From assembly GCF_900996245.1 (NCBI RefSeq), contig NZ_CAAJGK010000052.1, forward strand, positions 496,001 to 560,000: a stretch of 64,000 nt of DNA. Reading direction: 5' to 3'. A program made the position numbers and the translations under genes. The notes beneath the pieces were generated by a model. The model had not been told where the DNA came from. It was given only the letters and a program-made list of their open reading frames with translations, and made no database searches. The stretch comes from Paraburkholderia sp. BCC1886 (lineage in GTDB: Bacteria > Pseudomonadota > Gammaproteobacteria > Burkholderiales > Burkholderiaceae). Positions 36,255 to 45,100 of this stretch are shown one piece after another; within the stretch, counting starts at the first letter, position 1, and each line of letters opens with the position of its first letter.

Positions 36255-37009
36255 GCAGCCGCCTGCCGATCGCGACCAACCTGTATTACGACAACCACTT
36301 TCAGCGCCCCGGCGTGAAGCTGTTGCCGAACGAGTTCTATACGACTCACGAAGACATGGTGCTCGTCACCGTGCTCGGCTCGTGCGTGGCCGCCTGCATT
36401 CAGGACCGCACCGCGGGCATCGGCGGAATGAATCACTTCATGCTGCCCGACGACGGCGCGGATGTCGGGCAACCGGCGTCGGACTCGATGCGCTACGGCG
36501 CGTATGCGATGGAAGTGCTGATCAACGAACTGATCAAGGCGGGCGGGCGGCGCGAGCGTTTCGAAGCCAAGGTGTTCGGCGGCGGCGCGGTGCTGGCCGG
36601 CATGACGACCATCAACATCGGCGACCGCAACTCGGAATTCGTGCGCCGCTATCTGGCGCTCGAAAAAATCCGCATCGTCGCGGAAGACCTGCAAGGCGCG
36701 CATCCGCGCAAGGTCGCGTTCATGCCGCGCACGGGACAGGTGATGGTGAAGAAGTTGCGTCTGCAACAGGAAGCCGGCGTGGCCGAGCGCGAACAGGCGC
36801 TGGTGCGCCAGAGCGCCGAGGCGCGTGCCGAGCGGCTCGCGGCTGCGCGTCAGCGCGTCGAACTGTTCTCGGCGCCGGCCGCCGCGCGTCCCAAGGTCGA
36901 GCTGTTTTCCGCGGCGCCGGCCGCACCCGCCAGACCGAGAATCGAGCTGTTCGGCGCAGGCCCGCGCCCCATCAATTCCAACAACGCCAGAACCACAGAG
37001 GAGGCGTGA
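36251..37009 (+). CDS. cheD: Chemoreceptor glutamine deamidase CheD with a repeat-bearing C-terminal extension
   Basis: A 252-residue protein. The core (1-175) is Che[21 protein letters not shown], then catalytic Cys45 in [10 protein letters not shown] and His62 in [11 protein letters not shown], with [14 protein letters not shown] and [13 protein letters not shown]. CheD deamidates receptor glutamines. Typical CheD is about 160-200 residues; here about 50 extra residues carry three copies of a short motif: RVELFSA (about 202-208), KVELFSA (215-221) and RIELFGA (230-236), separated by Ala/Pro. Their role is unknown. The gene overlaps cheR by 4 nt and cheB follows at once. Confidence 0.95.
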   Translation: MSSRLPIATNLYYDNHFQRPGVKLLPNEFYTTHEDMVLVTVLGSCVAACIQDRTAGIGGMNHFMLPDDGADVGQPASDSMRYGAYAMEVLINELIKAGGRRERFEAKVFGGGAVLAGMTTINIGDRNSEFVRRYLALEKIRIVAEDLQGAHPRKVAFMPRTGQVMVKKLRLQQEAGVAEREQALVRQSAEARAERLAAARQRVELFSAPAAARPKVELFSAAPAAPARPRIELFGAGPRPINSNNARTTEEA

Positions 37010-37014
37010 GCGCT

Positions 37015-38115
37015 GTGCAAAAGATCAAAGTGGTGTGCGTCGACGACTCGGCGCTGATCCGCAGCCTGATGACCGAGATCATCAACAGTCAGCCGGACAT
37101 GACGGTCGTGGCGACCGCGCCCGACCCGCTGGTCGCGCGCGAACTCATCAAGCAGCACAATCCCGACGTGCTCACGCTCGACGTCGAAATGCCGCGCATG
37201 GACGGCCTCGACTTCCTCGAAAAGCTGATGCGTTTGCGGCCGATGCCAGTGGTGATGGTGTCGTCGCTGACCGAGCGCGGCAATGAAATCACGTTGCGCG
37301 CGCTCGAACTCGGCGCGGTCGATTTCGTCACCAAGCCGAAGGTCGGGATTCGCGACGGCATGCTCGATTACGCCGAAAAGCTCGCCGACAAGGTGCGTGC
37401 TGCGGCGCGCGCGCGCGTGCGACAGAGCGCGCCGGTGCAGCACGCGAGCACGCACGCCGCGCACGCGGGTAGCGCCGGTGTCGCGGCCGCCGCGCCGCTC
37501 TTCAACAATCCGTTGCTGAGTACGGAGAAGCTGATCATCGTCGGCGCATCGACCGGAGGCACCGAAGCGATCCGCGAAGTGCTGGTGCCGCTGCCGCCGG
37601 ATGCGCCCGCCGTGCTGATCGCACAGCACATGCCGCCGGGTTTCACGAAATCTTTCGCGCAACGCCTCAATGGTTTGTGCCGGATTACCGTTAAAGAGGC
37701 AGAGCACGGCGAACGCGTGCTGCCGGGACATGCGTATATCGCGCCCGGTCACGCGCATCTGCTGCTGGCCCGCAGCGGCGCGAACTATATCGCGCACCTG
37801 TCCGACGAGCCGCCGGTGAACCGGCACCGGCCGTCGGTGGACGTGCTGTTCCGTTCAGCCGCGCAACACGCGGGCAAGAACGCGGTCGGCGTGATCCTCA
37901 CGGGCATGGGGCGCGACGGCGCGGCAGGGCTGCTGGATATGAAGCGGGCGGGGGCGTACACCTTCGCGCAGGACGAAGCGAGCTGTATCGTTTTTGGCAT
38001 GCCGCGCGAAGCGATTGCGCTGGGCGCGGCGGACGAAATCGCAGCGTTGCCGGACATGAGCCGGCGCGTGATGGCGCGATTGTCGTCGATGGGCGAACGC
38101 GTTCAACGCGTATGA
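37015..38115 (+). CDS. cheB: Chemotaxis methylesterase/deamidase CheB
   Basis: A 366-residue enzyme with a receiver (phosphoacceptor Asp56 in [20 protein letters not shown]) and a C-terminal methylesterase. The catalytic triad is Ser in [17 protein letters not shown], His in [17 protein letters not shown], and Asp in [17 protein letters not shown] linker rich in His/Ala lies at about 140-165. It removes methyl groups from receptors when phosphorylated by CheA. GTG 37015 is preferred because AGGAGG is 10 nt away; another in-frame GTG at 37006 overlaps the cheD stop and is only 1 nt from AGGAGG. Confidence 0.97.
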   Translation: MQKIKVVCVDDSALIRSLMTEIINSQPDMTVVATAPDPLVARELIKQHNPDVLTLDVEMPRMDGLDFLEKLMRLRPMPVVMVSSLTERGNEITLRALELGAVDFVTKPKVGIRDGMLDYAEKLADKVRAAARARVRQSAPVQHASTHAAHAGSAGVAAAAPLFNNPLLSTEKLIIVGASTGGTEAIREVLVPLPPDAPAVLIAQHMPPGFTKSFAQRLNGLCRITVKEAEHGERVLPGHAYIAPGHAHLLLARSGANYIAHLSDEPPVNRHRPSVDVLFRSAAQHAGKNAVGVILTGMGRDGAAGLLDMKRAGAYTFAQDEASCIVFGMPREAIALGAADEIAALPDMSRRVMARLSSMGERVQRV

Positions 38116-38179
38116 TGCGCGCCGGGTCATTCACGCGGACGGTCATACGCCGCACCATGAATCAAGCAAAGGAATGGAA

Positions 38180-38575
38180 ATGGATAAGGGAATGAAGATT
38201 CTGGTAGTTGACGATTTTCCGACGATGCGCCGGATCGTCCGCAACCTGCTGAAAGAACTCGGCTACTCGAACGTCGACGAAGCGGAAGACGGTCAGGCGG
38301 GTCTCGCGCGTCTGCGCGGCGGCGGCTACGACTTCGTGATCTCCGACTGGAACATGCCGAACCTCGACGGTCTGGCCATGCTGAAGGAAATCCGCGCCGA
38401 CGCGGCGCTCACGCATTTGCCGGTGCTGATGGTGACGGCCGAGTCGAAGAAGGAAAACATCATCGCAGCGGCCCAGGCCGGTGCGAGCGGATACGTCGTC
38501 AAGCCGTTCACGGCCGCGACGCTCGACGAGAAGCTCAACAAGATTCTCGAGAAGATGGCGAAAGCCGGGAGCTGA
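38180..38575 (+). CDS. cheY: Chemotaxis response regulator CheY
   Basis: A 131-residue receiver that, when phosphorylated, binds FliM and switches motor direction. Asp11/Asp12 ([20 protein letters not shown]), phosphoacceptor Asp56 ([17 protein letters not shown]), Thr in [14 protein letters not shown] and Lys in [12 protein letters not shown] are all present. The [18 protein letters not shown] and WNMPN blocks are those of motor-type CheY. ATG 38180 has AGGA 7 nt upstream; ATG 38174 is in frame just before. cheZ starts 1 nt after its stop codon. Confidence 0.97.
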   Translation: MDKGMKILVVDDFPTMRRIVRNLLKELGYSNVDEAEDGQAGLARLRGGGYDFVISDWNMPNLDGLAMLKEIRADAALTHLPVLMVTAESKKENIIAAAQAGASGYVVKPFTAATLDEKLNKILEKMAKAGS

Positions 38576-38576
38576 T

Positions 38577-39287
38577 GTGAACCTGCCGATCCCTTCGCAA
38601 GCGGACGAAGCGGCCAGCGAGAACGGTGACCACGCGTCCGACCGCATCCTCGCCCGCATCGGCCAACTCACGCGCACGCTGCGCGATTCGATGCGCGAGC
38701 TCGGACTCGACAAACACGTCGAGCGTGCGGCGCAAGCCGTGCCCGATGCGCGCGACCGCCTGAAATACATCGCCACGATGACCGAGCAGGCCGCCGAGCG
38801 CGTGCTGTCCGCGATCGACGTCGCCAAGCCGATCCAGGAGCAACTGCAGAAAGACGCGGGCGAACTCGACGCGCGCTGGGAGCAGTGGTACGCGGCGCCG
38901 ATCGAGCGCGAGGAAGTGCGCGCGCTGATGAACGACACGCGCACGTTTTTGCGCAGCGTGCCGCAATCGACCGGCGCGACCAATACGCAGCTGATGGAAA
39001 TCATGCTGGCGCAGGACTTCCAGGATCTGACCGGCCAGGTCATCAAGAAGATCACGGACGTCGTCTACCTGATCGAGCAGCAGTTGCTCGGCGTGCTGGT
39101 GGAAAACATCGCGCTCGAGCGGCGCGAGCAGTTTGCGGCGAACGCGGCGGCGCTGGCGGCCGAACCGTCGGCGACCGGCAGCCCCGAGCATCTGCTGAAC
39201 GGTCCGCAGATCGATCCGGAAGGCAAGCCCGATGTGATGCAGGATCAGTCGCAGGTGGACGATCTTCTGGCCAGCCTCGGCTTTTAA
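38577..39287 (+). CDS. cheZ: CheY-P phosphatase CheZ
   Basis: A 236-residue phosphatase that ends the CheY-P signal. The long helical hairpin contains the active site QDFQDLTGQVIKKITDVVYL, with the catalytic Asp and Gln pair. The C-terminus DQSQVDDLLASLGF is the CheY-binding peptide. The N-terminal 30 residues are flexible. The start is GTG 38577 behind GGGAG, directly after the cheY stop, so cheY-cheZ are translationally linked. It ends the motA-cheZ operon. Confidence 0.95.
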   Translation: MNLPIPSQADEAASENGDHASDRILARIGQLTRTLRDSMRELGLDKHVERAAQAVPDARDRLKYIATMTEQAAERVLSAIDVAKPIQEQLQKDAGELDARWEQWYAAPIEREEVRALMNDTRTFLRSVPQSTGATNTQLMEIMLAQDFQDLTGQVIKKITDVVYLIEQQLLGVLVENIALERREQFAANAAALAAEPSATGSPEHLLNGPQIDPEGKPDVMQDQSQVDDLLASLGF

Positions 39288-39312
39288 CGCGCGCAGGCGC
39301 GGGGCGTTTTGC
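39285..39312 (+). terminator. Probable terminator of the motA-cheZ operon
   Basis: AACGC/GCGTT with an inner GCGC/GCGC stem and a short bulge, followed by TTTTGC. It is adjacent to the cheZ stop. Confidence 0.5.
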
Positions 39313-39318
39313 ATAACG

Positions 39319-39366
39319 CCGTTGCAAGCCCGCGTTGCAGCCCCCGTTGCAGCCCGCCTTGCAACC
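39319..39366. repeat. Four imperfect 12-bp tandem repeats after cheZ
   Basis: CCGTTGCAAGCC, CGCGTTGCAGCC, CCCGTTGCAGCC, CGCCTTGCAACC in a row. The TTGCA core is conserved in all. Non-coding. The rest of the 337-nt gap to 39624 shows no gene. Confidence 0.85.
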
Positions 39367-39624
39367 TAGGCGCGCGCCAGGTAAGGCCCGGTAAGCCGCC
39401 CTGGCGCGAGCAGGCGCAATGAGGGCCGGCCGCTTTCAGGCGCCCGGCTGTCTGGCGGCCGAAACCACAGGCATACTACGGACTCACGCAACGGCGCCGC
39501 AGCCGGCAAACCCGGTGGGACGGTCATCCTGCCGTGTCGGGACGAGCGGTGCCGTAAGATTTACATATAGGCGGCCGGGTCGTATGAGAGGCGAGTCGAG
39601 CCGCAGTCTGGGAGGAGCCACGTC

Positions 39625-40188
39625 ATGTGGAGTCGTGTCTGTCGCGCCGTGTACGTTACGGCGCTTGCTTTGCCCTGCTCGTTTTCGGGCGTGCAGTCCG
39701 CTCATGCCGCCCTGGGCGGCGCGCCAATCGTTCCACCGGCCGATGCTTCGGTCTCTTCCCGTACGGTGCAGCCTGCCGCCAGCTCCGGCAGCACGGCTAC
39801 TGCGACGACTCAAAGCGTGATGCGCGCCGCGTCCAGCGCCGCTTCGTCCGCCACCGCTTCGTCCGCTGCGTCCTACACCGTGCGTGAAACCACGTTCGGC
39901 AACGGCACCGTGGTGCGCGAATACCTTGCCGCGGATGCGTCCGTGTTCGGCATCGCGTGGCGCGGTCCGCAAATGCCCGATCTGAACAGCCTGCTCGGCA
40001 GCTACTTTCCGCAATACGTGAGCGGCGTCCAGGCCGTACGCGCGGCACGCGGCGGCGGTCACGGTCCCGTGACGGTCGACCAGAGCAGCCTCGTGGTGCA
40101 CTCCGGCGGCCACATGGGCGCGTTCATCGGACAGGCATGGCTGCCGTCGGCATTACCTGCCGGCGTGAGCGGTTCGGACATCCAGTAA
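39625..40188 (+). CDS. Exported DUF2844-family protein
   Basis: A 187-residue secreted protein (signal peptide to about AHA-ALGG). A Ser/Ala/Thr-rich linker (40-82) leads to a domain with SYTVRETTFGNGTVVREYLA, FGIAWRGPQMPDLNSLLGSY and a final LVVHSGGHMGAFIGQAWLPS with a conserved-looking HxGGHMG core. This matches the DUF2844 family, of unknown function. It has a strong Shine-Dalgarno (GGAGGAG) and lies 15 nt before the DUF3443 gene, so the two form an operon. It sits between cheZ and flhB but shows no class II/III promoter features. Confidence 0.85.
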   Translation: MWSRVCRAVYVTALALPCSFSGVQSAHAALGGAPIVPPADASVSSRTVQPAASSGSTATATTQSVMRAASSAASSATASSAASYTVRETTFGNGTVVREYLAADASVFGIAWRGPQMPDLNSLLGSYFPQYVSGVQAVRAARGGGHGPVTVDQSSLVVHSGGHMGAFIGQAWLPSALPAGVSGSDIQ

Positions 40189-40203
40189 GGGCGAGGACAC
40201 AAG

Positions 40204-41526
40204 ATGCGAACCAGGCAAATTGCTTTGAAGCTGCAAGGCTGGGTGCAGGCCGTCGTGGCCGTGACATTGCTGTCGGTCGTCGCCGCATGCGGCGGCGGTG
40301 GCGGCAGCGACAGCAGCAGTTCGAGTAGCACCAGCGGGAACGGCAATTCATCCACCACGCTGAACGGCGGGTCGTTGCCGGCCAGCCCGACCCAGCAACC
40401 CATCGCCGCGACGGCTTCCAACACGGTGGCGATCACGGTCGGCAAGGGCGTCGCGGGCGTGGTGAATATTCCGGCGGTGAGCGTGACGATCTGCGCGCCC
40501 GGCTCCACGACCAATTGCCAGACCATCAATAACATCCAGGTCGATACCGGCTCGTTCGGCTTGCGGGTGGTGGGTTCGGCCCTGAACGCGTCGCTGCTCG
40601 GCGCGTTGCCGACCAGCACGGCGACGGGCGGCGGCCAGCTCGCCGAGTGCGCGACGTTCGCCGACGGCTACACGTGGGGCTCGGTGCGTACCGCGACGCT
40701 GACCATCGGCGGCGAGACGACGACGGCGGCGACGCCGCTGCAGATCATCGGCGACGTGTCGACCAGTTCCTTGCCCGCCAACGGTTGCGGGACCGGCGCG
40801 GCGGAAAACACGGTTAGCGATCTGGGCGCCAACGGCATTCTGGGCATCGGCAATGCGCCCGTCGATTGCGGCGCGACCTGCGCGAATCCGACCACCGCGG
40901 CGGCCTACAGCAACTACTTCTCGTGCCCGGGCGGCGCATCCTGCACCCGCACGGCGGTGCCGGTCGAGCAGCAGGTAACCAATCCGGTCACGAAGTTCGC
41001 GGCGGACAACAACGGCGTGATCGTGCAGATGCCGCCGCTCGCGGATAGCGGCGCGCCATCGGCCACCGGCACCCTGGTGTTCGGCATCGGCACGCAGTCG
41101 AACAACACGATGGCCGCGACGCAGAAGTTCGTCACCGACTCGTACGGCGATATGAACAACAGCGTGTTCAACGGCACGACGGTGGTCGCGTTCCTCGACT
41201 CCGGCTCGAACGGCTACTTCTTCGGCGACAGTACGCTCGCGCAGTGCGGCAGCGCCTACTCGGGCTTCTATTGCCCGGCGTCCGCGCAAACCCGTTCCGT
41301 GACTCTCGCCGGCGTGAGCGGTACGCAGGCGGCGGTCAGCATCGGCATCGTCAGCGCGGCTACGCTGTTCGGCAACACCAGCAACTATGCGTTCAACGAC
41401 CTGGCCGGGCAGATTGGCGGCAACAGCAGCTTCGATCTGGGCCTGCCGTTCTTCTATGGTCGCTACGTGTACTACGGCATCGATCAGACGGCGTCCGGCG
41501 GACAAAGCCCCTACGTGGCGTTCTGA
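40204..41526 (+). CDS. DUF3443-family lipoprotein with pepsin-like aspartic protease motifs
   Basis: A 440-residue lipoprotein: signal peptide with lipobox VVAAC (Cys29), then a Gly/Ser linker. The body has two aspartyl-protease-type loops: IQVDTGSFGLRVVGSAL (Asp114) and VVAFLDSGSNGYFFGD (Asp332). Between them GANGILGIGNAPVD resembles the GILGLG stretch that follows the first lobe in pepsins, and SFDLGLPFFYGRYVYYGIDQ near the end resembles the pepsin GD-FLRxYYxVFD strand. Several cysteine pairs (for example CGATC, CPGGASC) suggest disulphides. The family is annotated as unknown; the protease idea is inference from motif order. It shares an operon with DUF2844. Confidence 0.85.
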   Translation: MRTRQIALKLQGWVQAVVAVTLLSVVAACGGGGGSDSSSSSSTSGNGNSSTTLNGGSLPASPTQQPIAATASNTVAITVGKGVAGVVNIPAVSVTICAPGSTTNCQTINNIQVDTGSFGLRVVGSALNASLLGALPTSTATGGGQLAECATFADGYTWGSVRTATLTIGGETTTAATPLQIIGDVSTSSLPANGCGTGAAENTVSDLGANGILGIGNAPVDCGATCANPTTAAAYSNYFSCPGGASCTRTAVPVEQQVTNPVTKFAADNNGVIVQMPPLADSGAPSATGTLVFGIGTQSNNTMAATQKFVTDSYGDMNNSVFNGTTVVAFLDSGSNGYFFGDSTLAQCGSAYSGFYCPASAQTRSVTLAGVSGTQAAVSIGIVSAATLFGNTSNYAFNDLAGQIGGNSSFDLGLPFFYGRYVYYGIDQTASGGQSPYVAF

Positions 41527-41582
41527 CGCCGCTGGCCGGGTTCCCATCTATCGCGGCGATCACGGCCGCCTGAATAGAAGCC

Positions 41583-41623
41583 GGGCCGGCGCCCCCTGCG
41601 GTTTCCGCGAGGGACGCCGGCCC
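41583..41623 (+). terminator. Strong hairpin after the DUF3443 gene
   Basis: GGGCCGGCG (41583-41591) pairs perfectly with CGCCGGCCC (41615-41623), with inner GC pairing. There is no T run, so termination is probable but not certain. It separates this operon from the flhB promoter. Confidence 0.6.
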
Positions 41624-41632
41624 AACCATCTG

Positions 41633-41695
41633 TCGAAATACCCCCCTTTCCCTGTCTTTATCCGCCGATCGCTGCTTGCGTCGAGCGGGAATAAT
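41633..41695 (+). promoter_or_regulatory. Class II (FlhDC-type) promoter of flhBA
   Basis: TCGAA at 41633, a pyrimidine block CCCCCCTTTCCC, GTCTTTATCC at 41654 and a -10 AATAAT at 41690-41695, with no -35. The same elements at identical spacing precede flhF (45319-45381). The FlhDC assignment is inferred from gene class and half-site symmetry. Confidence 0.65.
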
Positions 41696-41744
41696 CGCTC
41701 TCACTGAAAAGAGGCGTTTCGCCTCGGCCGACTGGAGAGCGTGC

Positions 41745-43001
41745 GTGGCAGAGGACAGCGACCTCGAAAAAACCGAATCAGCCACTCCCCGGCGCCTGCA
41801 GAAGGCGCGCGAGGAAGGGCAGATCGTGCGTTCGCGGGAGCTTTCGACCTTTGCGCTGCTCGGCGCCGGGTTTTTCGGCGTGTGGGGAATGTCCGGCAGC
41901 ATCGGCGAGCATTTGCAGGGCATGCTGCGCACGGCGTTCACGTTCAATCACGCGACGGTGTTCGAGACCAGCCGCATGCTGCTCGGCGCGGGGTCGGCGG
42001 GCCGCGAAGGGCTGGCCGCGTTGCTGCCGATCCTCGCGTTCACCGGCGCGGCCGCCTTGCTCGCACCCATGGCGCTGGGCGGGTGGATGTTCTCCAGCAA
42101 GGGCCTCGAACCCAAATTCGACCGGCTCAATCCGATCGCGGGACTCGGCAAGATCTTTTCGATCAACGGGCCGATCCAGCTTGGCCTGTCGCTCGCCAAG
42201 ACGCTGGTGGTGGGCGTGATCGGCGGAACGGCGATCTGGCATCGTCGCGAGGAAATTCTCGCGCTCGCGACGCAACCGCTGCAACTGGCGCTCGCCAACA
42301 CCGTGCATCTGATCGCAGTCTGCTGCGGCATGACGGTAGCCGGGCTGTTCGTGGTGGCCGCGATGGATGTGCCGTATCAACTGTGGCAGTTCCACAAGAA
42401 ACTGCGCATGACGAAGGAAGAAGTGAAGCGTGAACATCGCGAAAGCGAAGGCGATCCGCATGTCAAAGGCCGGATTCGCCAGCAGCAGCGCGCGATGGCC
42501 CGCCGCCGCATGATGACCCAGATACCGAAGGCCGACGTGGTCGTGACCAACCCGACGCACTTCGCGGTCGCGCTGCAATACACCGACGGCGAGATGCGCG
42601 CGCCCAAGGTGATCGCCAAGGGCGTGAACCTGGTGGCCGCGCGCATTCGCGAACTGGCCGTCGAAAACAACGTGCCGCTGCTCGAAGCACCGCCGCTCGC
42701 CCGCGCGCTGTATCACAACGTCGACCTGGATCGCGAGATTCCGGGCCCGCTGTATGGCGCGGTCGCGGAAGTGCTCGCGTGGGTGTACCAGTTGCGGCGC
42801 TTCAACACCGAAGGTGGCGTCGCGCCGGTCGCCCCGACCGAATTCGACGTGCCGGCGGATCTCGACAAGGGTGGTGTGTCCGATGAAGACGCCGCCGAGG
42901 AAGCGGCCGACGTGCTCGACGCGGCCGCCAACCCTGCTAACCCGGCTAACCCGGCCAGCCGCACCAACCCCGCTAACGACGCCCCAGGAGCCTCCGCATG
43001 A
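41745..43001 (+). CDS. flhB: Flagellar type III export protein FlhB
   Basis: A 418-residue export-gate protein with four transmembrane helices in the first 210 residues and a cytoplasmic domain that self-cleaves at NPTH (Asn269, in VVVTNPTHFAVALQYTDGEM), controlling the switch from hook to filament substrates. Other blocks: DLEKTESATPRRLQKAREEG at the N-terminus and KVIAKGVNLVAARIRELA. The C-terminus is extended by about 50 acidic and NPA-repeat residues. The start is GTG 41745 with GGAGAG upstream. flhA overlaps the stop by 4 nt. Confidence 0.97.
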   Translation: MAEDSDLEKTESATPRRLQKAREEGQIVRSRELSTFALLGAGFFGVWGMSGSIGEHLQGMLRTAFTFNHATVFETSRMLLGAGSAGREGLAALLPILAFTGAAALLAPMALGGWMFSSKGLEPKFDRLNPIAGLGKIFSINGPIQLGLSLAKTLVVGVIGGTAIWHRREEILALATQPLQLALANTVHLIAVCCGMTVAGLFVVAAMDVPYQLWQFHKKLRMTKEEVKREHRESEGDPHVKGRIRQQQRAMARRRMMTQIPKADVVVTNPTHFAVALQYTDGEMRAPKVIAKGVNLVAARIRELAVENNVPLLEAPPLARALYHNVDLDREIPGPLYGAVAEVLAWVYQLRRFNTEGGVAPVAPTEFDVPADLDKGGVSDEDAAEEAADVLDAAANPANPANPASRTNPANDAPGASA

Positions 43002-45100
43002 ACGCTCGCGCCGGAATCCTGTCCCGACGGCCGGATGCCTTGAGCAGCACCAATCTGCGCGCCCTCGCCGGGCCGGTGCTGATCTGCATGATCCTCGGCA
43101 TGATGATTCTGCCGTTGCCGCCGTTCCTGCTGGACCTGCTGTTCACCTTCAACATCGCACTCTCGGTGATGGTGCTGCTGGTCAGCATGTACACCATGAA
43201 GCCGCTCGACTTCGCCGCGTTCCCGAGCGTGCTGCTGTTCTCCACGTTGCTGCGCCTGTCGCTGAACGTCGCCTCGACCCGGGTCGTGCTGCTCGAAGGC
43301 CACACGGGCCCCGATGCCGCCGGCCAGGTGATCGAGTCGTTCGGCCACTTCCTCGTGGGCGGCAACTTCGCGGTCGGGATCGTCGTCTTCGTGATCCTGA
43401 TGGTGATCAACTTCATGGTGATCACCAAGGGCGCGGGGCGGATCGCGGAAGTGTCCGCGCGCTTCACGCTCGACGCGATGCCCGGCAAGCAGATGGCGAT
43501 CGACGCCGACCTGAACGCCGGTCTCATCAACGAAGAGGCGGCCCGCAAGCGTCGTCTGGAAGTCTCGCAGGAAGCCGAGTTTTACGGCTCGATGGACGGC
43601 GCCAGCAAGTTCGTGCGCGGCGATGCGATCGCCGGTCTGCTGATCATGGTGATCAACATTCTCGGCGGGCTGATCGTCGGGATGGTTCAGCACGGCATGG
43701 ACTTCGCGTCGGCAGGCAAGACCTATACGCTGCTGACCATCGGCGACGGCCTCGTCGCGCAGATTCCGTCGCTGGTCATTTCGACCGCGGCCGGCGTGAT
43801 CGTGTCGCGCGTCGCGACCAACGAAGACATCGGCACGCAACTCACCGGTCAGTTGTTCACCAATCCGCGCGTGCTGGCGATCACCGGTTGCATTCTGGTG
43901 TTGATGGGTCTGATCCCCGGCATGCCGCACTTCGCGTTTCTGATTCTGGGCGGCGGTCTCATCCAGCTCGGCCGCACGATGCGCAAGCGCAGCGAAGACC
44001 GCAAGGGCGCCCCGGCGCTGGTCGACATCACGCCGGCGGCGACGACTCCGGTCGAAAACGCCGAAGCCAGCTGGGACGACGTGACGATGATCGACACGCT
44101 CGGCCTCGAAGTCGGCTACCGCCTGATCCCGCTCGTCGACAAGAACTCGGACGGCGAACTGCTCAAGCGTATCAAAAGCATCCGCAAGAAGTTCGCGCAG
44201 GAAATCGGCTTCCTGCCGCCGGTCATTCATATTCGCGACAACCTCGAATTGCGGCCGAACGGCTATCGAATCGCGTTGAAGGGTGTCGAAGTCGGCGTCG
44301 GCGAAGCGTATCCGGGGCAATGGCTCGCGATCAATCCGGGCCAGGTGTCGGCCGCGTTGCCGGGCACGCCGACCCAGGACCCGGCCTTCGGTCTGCCGGC
44401 CATCTGGATCGATACGAACCTGCGCGAACAGGCGCAGGTGTACGGCTATACCGTGGTGGATTCGAGCACGGTGGTGGCGACGCATCTGAATCACCTCGTC
44501 GTCACGCATGCCTCCGAACTGCTCGGTCGCCGCGAAGTGCAGGCCTTGCTCGAACGCATGCAGAAAGACACGGCGTCGCTCGTCGACGATCTCGTGCCGA
44601 AGGTCGTGCCGGTCACCACGTTGCAGAAGGTGCTGCAGAACCTGCTGGAAGAGGGTGTGCCGATCCGCGACTTGCGCACGATTCTCGAGGCGCTCGCCGA
44701 GCACGCGCCGAAGGTGTCCGACGCGCACGATCTCACGGCGGCCGTGCGTCTTGCACTGGGCCGCGCGATTACGCAGCAGTGGTTTCCGGGCACCGGCGAC
44801 ATGCAGGTGATGGGCCTCGATTCGAATCTGGAGCGGGTGTTGTCGCAGGCCTTGTCGACCGGCGCCAATCCGGGCCTCGAACCGGGCCTCGCGAATACGC
44901 TGTTGACCGAAACGCAGAAGGCCATGATGCGTCAGCAAAACCTCGGACTCGCGCCGGTTCTGCTCGTGCAGCACGCATTGCGGCCGATGCTCGCGCGCTT
45001 CCTGCGCCGCAGCTTGCCGCAACTGAAGGTGCTGTCGTATGCGGAAGTGCCCGATACCCGCAACATCAAGGTCGTGAATCTGATCGGCGCGCACGGTTAG
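42998..45100 (+). CDS. flhA: Flagellar type III export gate protein FlhA
   Basis: A 700-residue inner-membrane protein with about eight transmembrane helices in the first 330 residues; the FHIPEP signature region is RLSLNVASTRVVLLEGHTG, and the FHIPEP loop includes ARFTLDAMPGKQMAIDADLN and NEEAARKRRLEVSQEAEFYG. The C-terminal cytoplasmic domain (about 345-700) recruits chaperone-substrate complexes. It starts at ATG 42998 in ATGA overlap with flhB. Confidence 0.98.
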   Translation: MNARAGILSRRPDALSSTNLRALAGPVLICMILGMMILPLPPFLLDLLFTFNIALSVMVLLVSMYTMKPLDFAAFPSVLLFSTLLRLSLNVASTRVVLLEGHTGPDAAGQVIESFGHFLVGGNFAVGIVVFVILMVINFMVITKGAGRIAEVSARFTLDAMPGKQMAIDADLNAGLINEEAARKRRLEVSQEAEFYGSMDGASKFVRGDAIAGLLIMVINILGGLIVGMVQHGMDFASAGKTYTLLTIGDGLVAQIPSLVISTAAGVIVSRVATNEDIGTQLTGQLFTNPRVLAITGCILVLMGLIPGMPHFAFLILGGGLIQLGRTMRKRSEDRKGAPALVDITPAATTPVENAEASWDDVTMIDTLGLEVGYRLIPLVDKNSDGELLKRIKSIRKKFAQEIGFLPPVIHIRDNLELRPNGYRIALKGVEVGVGEAYPGQWLAINPGQVSAALPGTPTQDPAFGLPAIWIDTNLREQAQVYGYTVVDSSTVVATHLNHLVVTHASELLGRREVQALLERMQKDTASLVDDLVPKVVPVTTLQKVLQNLLEEGVPIRDLRTILEALAEHAPKVSDAHDLTAAVRLALGRAITQQWFPGTGDMQVMGLDSNLERVLSQALSTGANPGLEPGLANTLLTETQKAMMRQQNLGLAPVLLVQHALRPMLARFLRRSLPQLKVLSYAEVPDTRNIKVVNLIGAHG

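Noticed and set aside
42713-45094. 793-codon open frame antisense to flhA/flhB
   Set aside because: It is opposite two secure genes, has His/Arg/Gln-rich composition typical of antisense frames in GC-rich DNA, and no motif or ribosome site.
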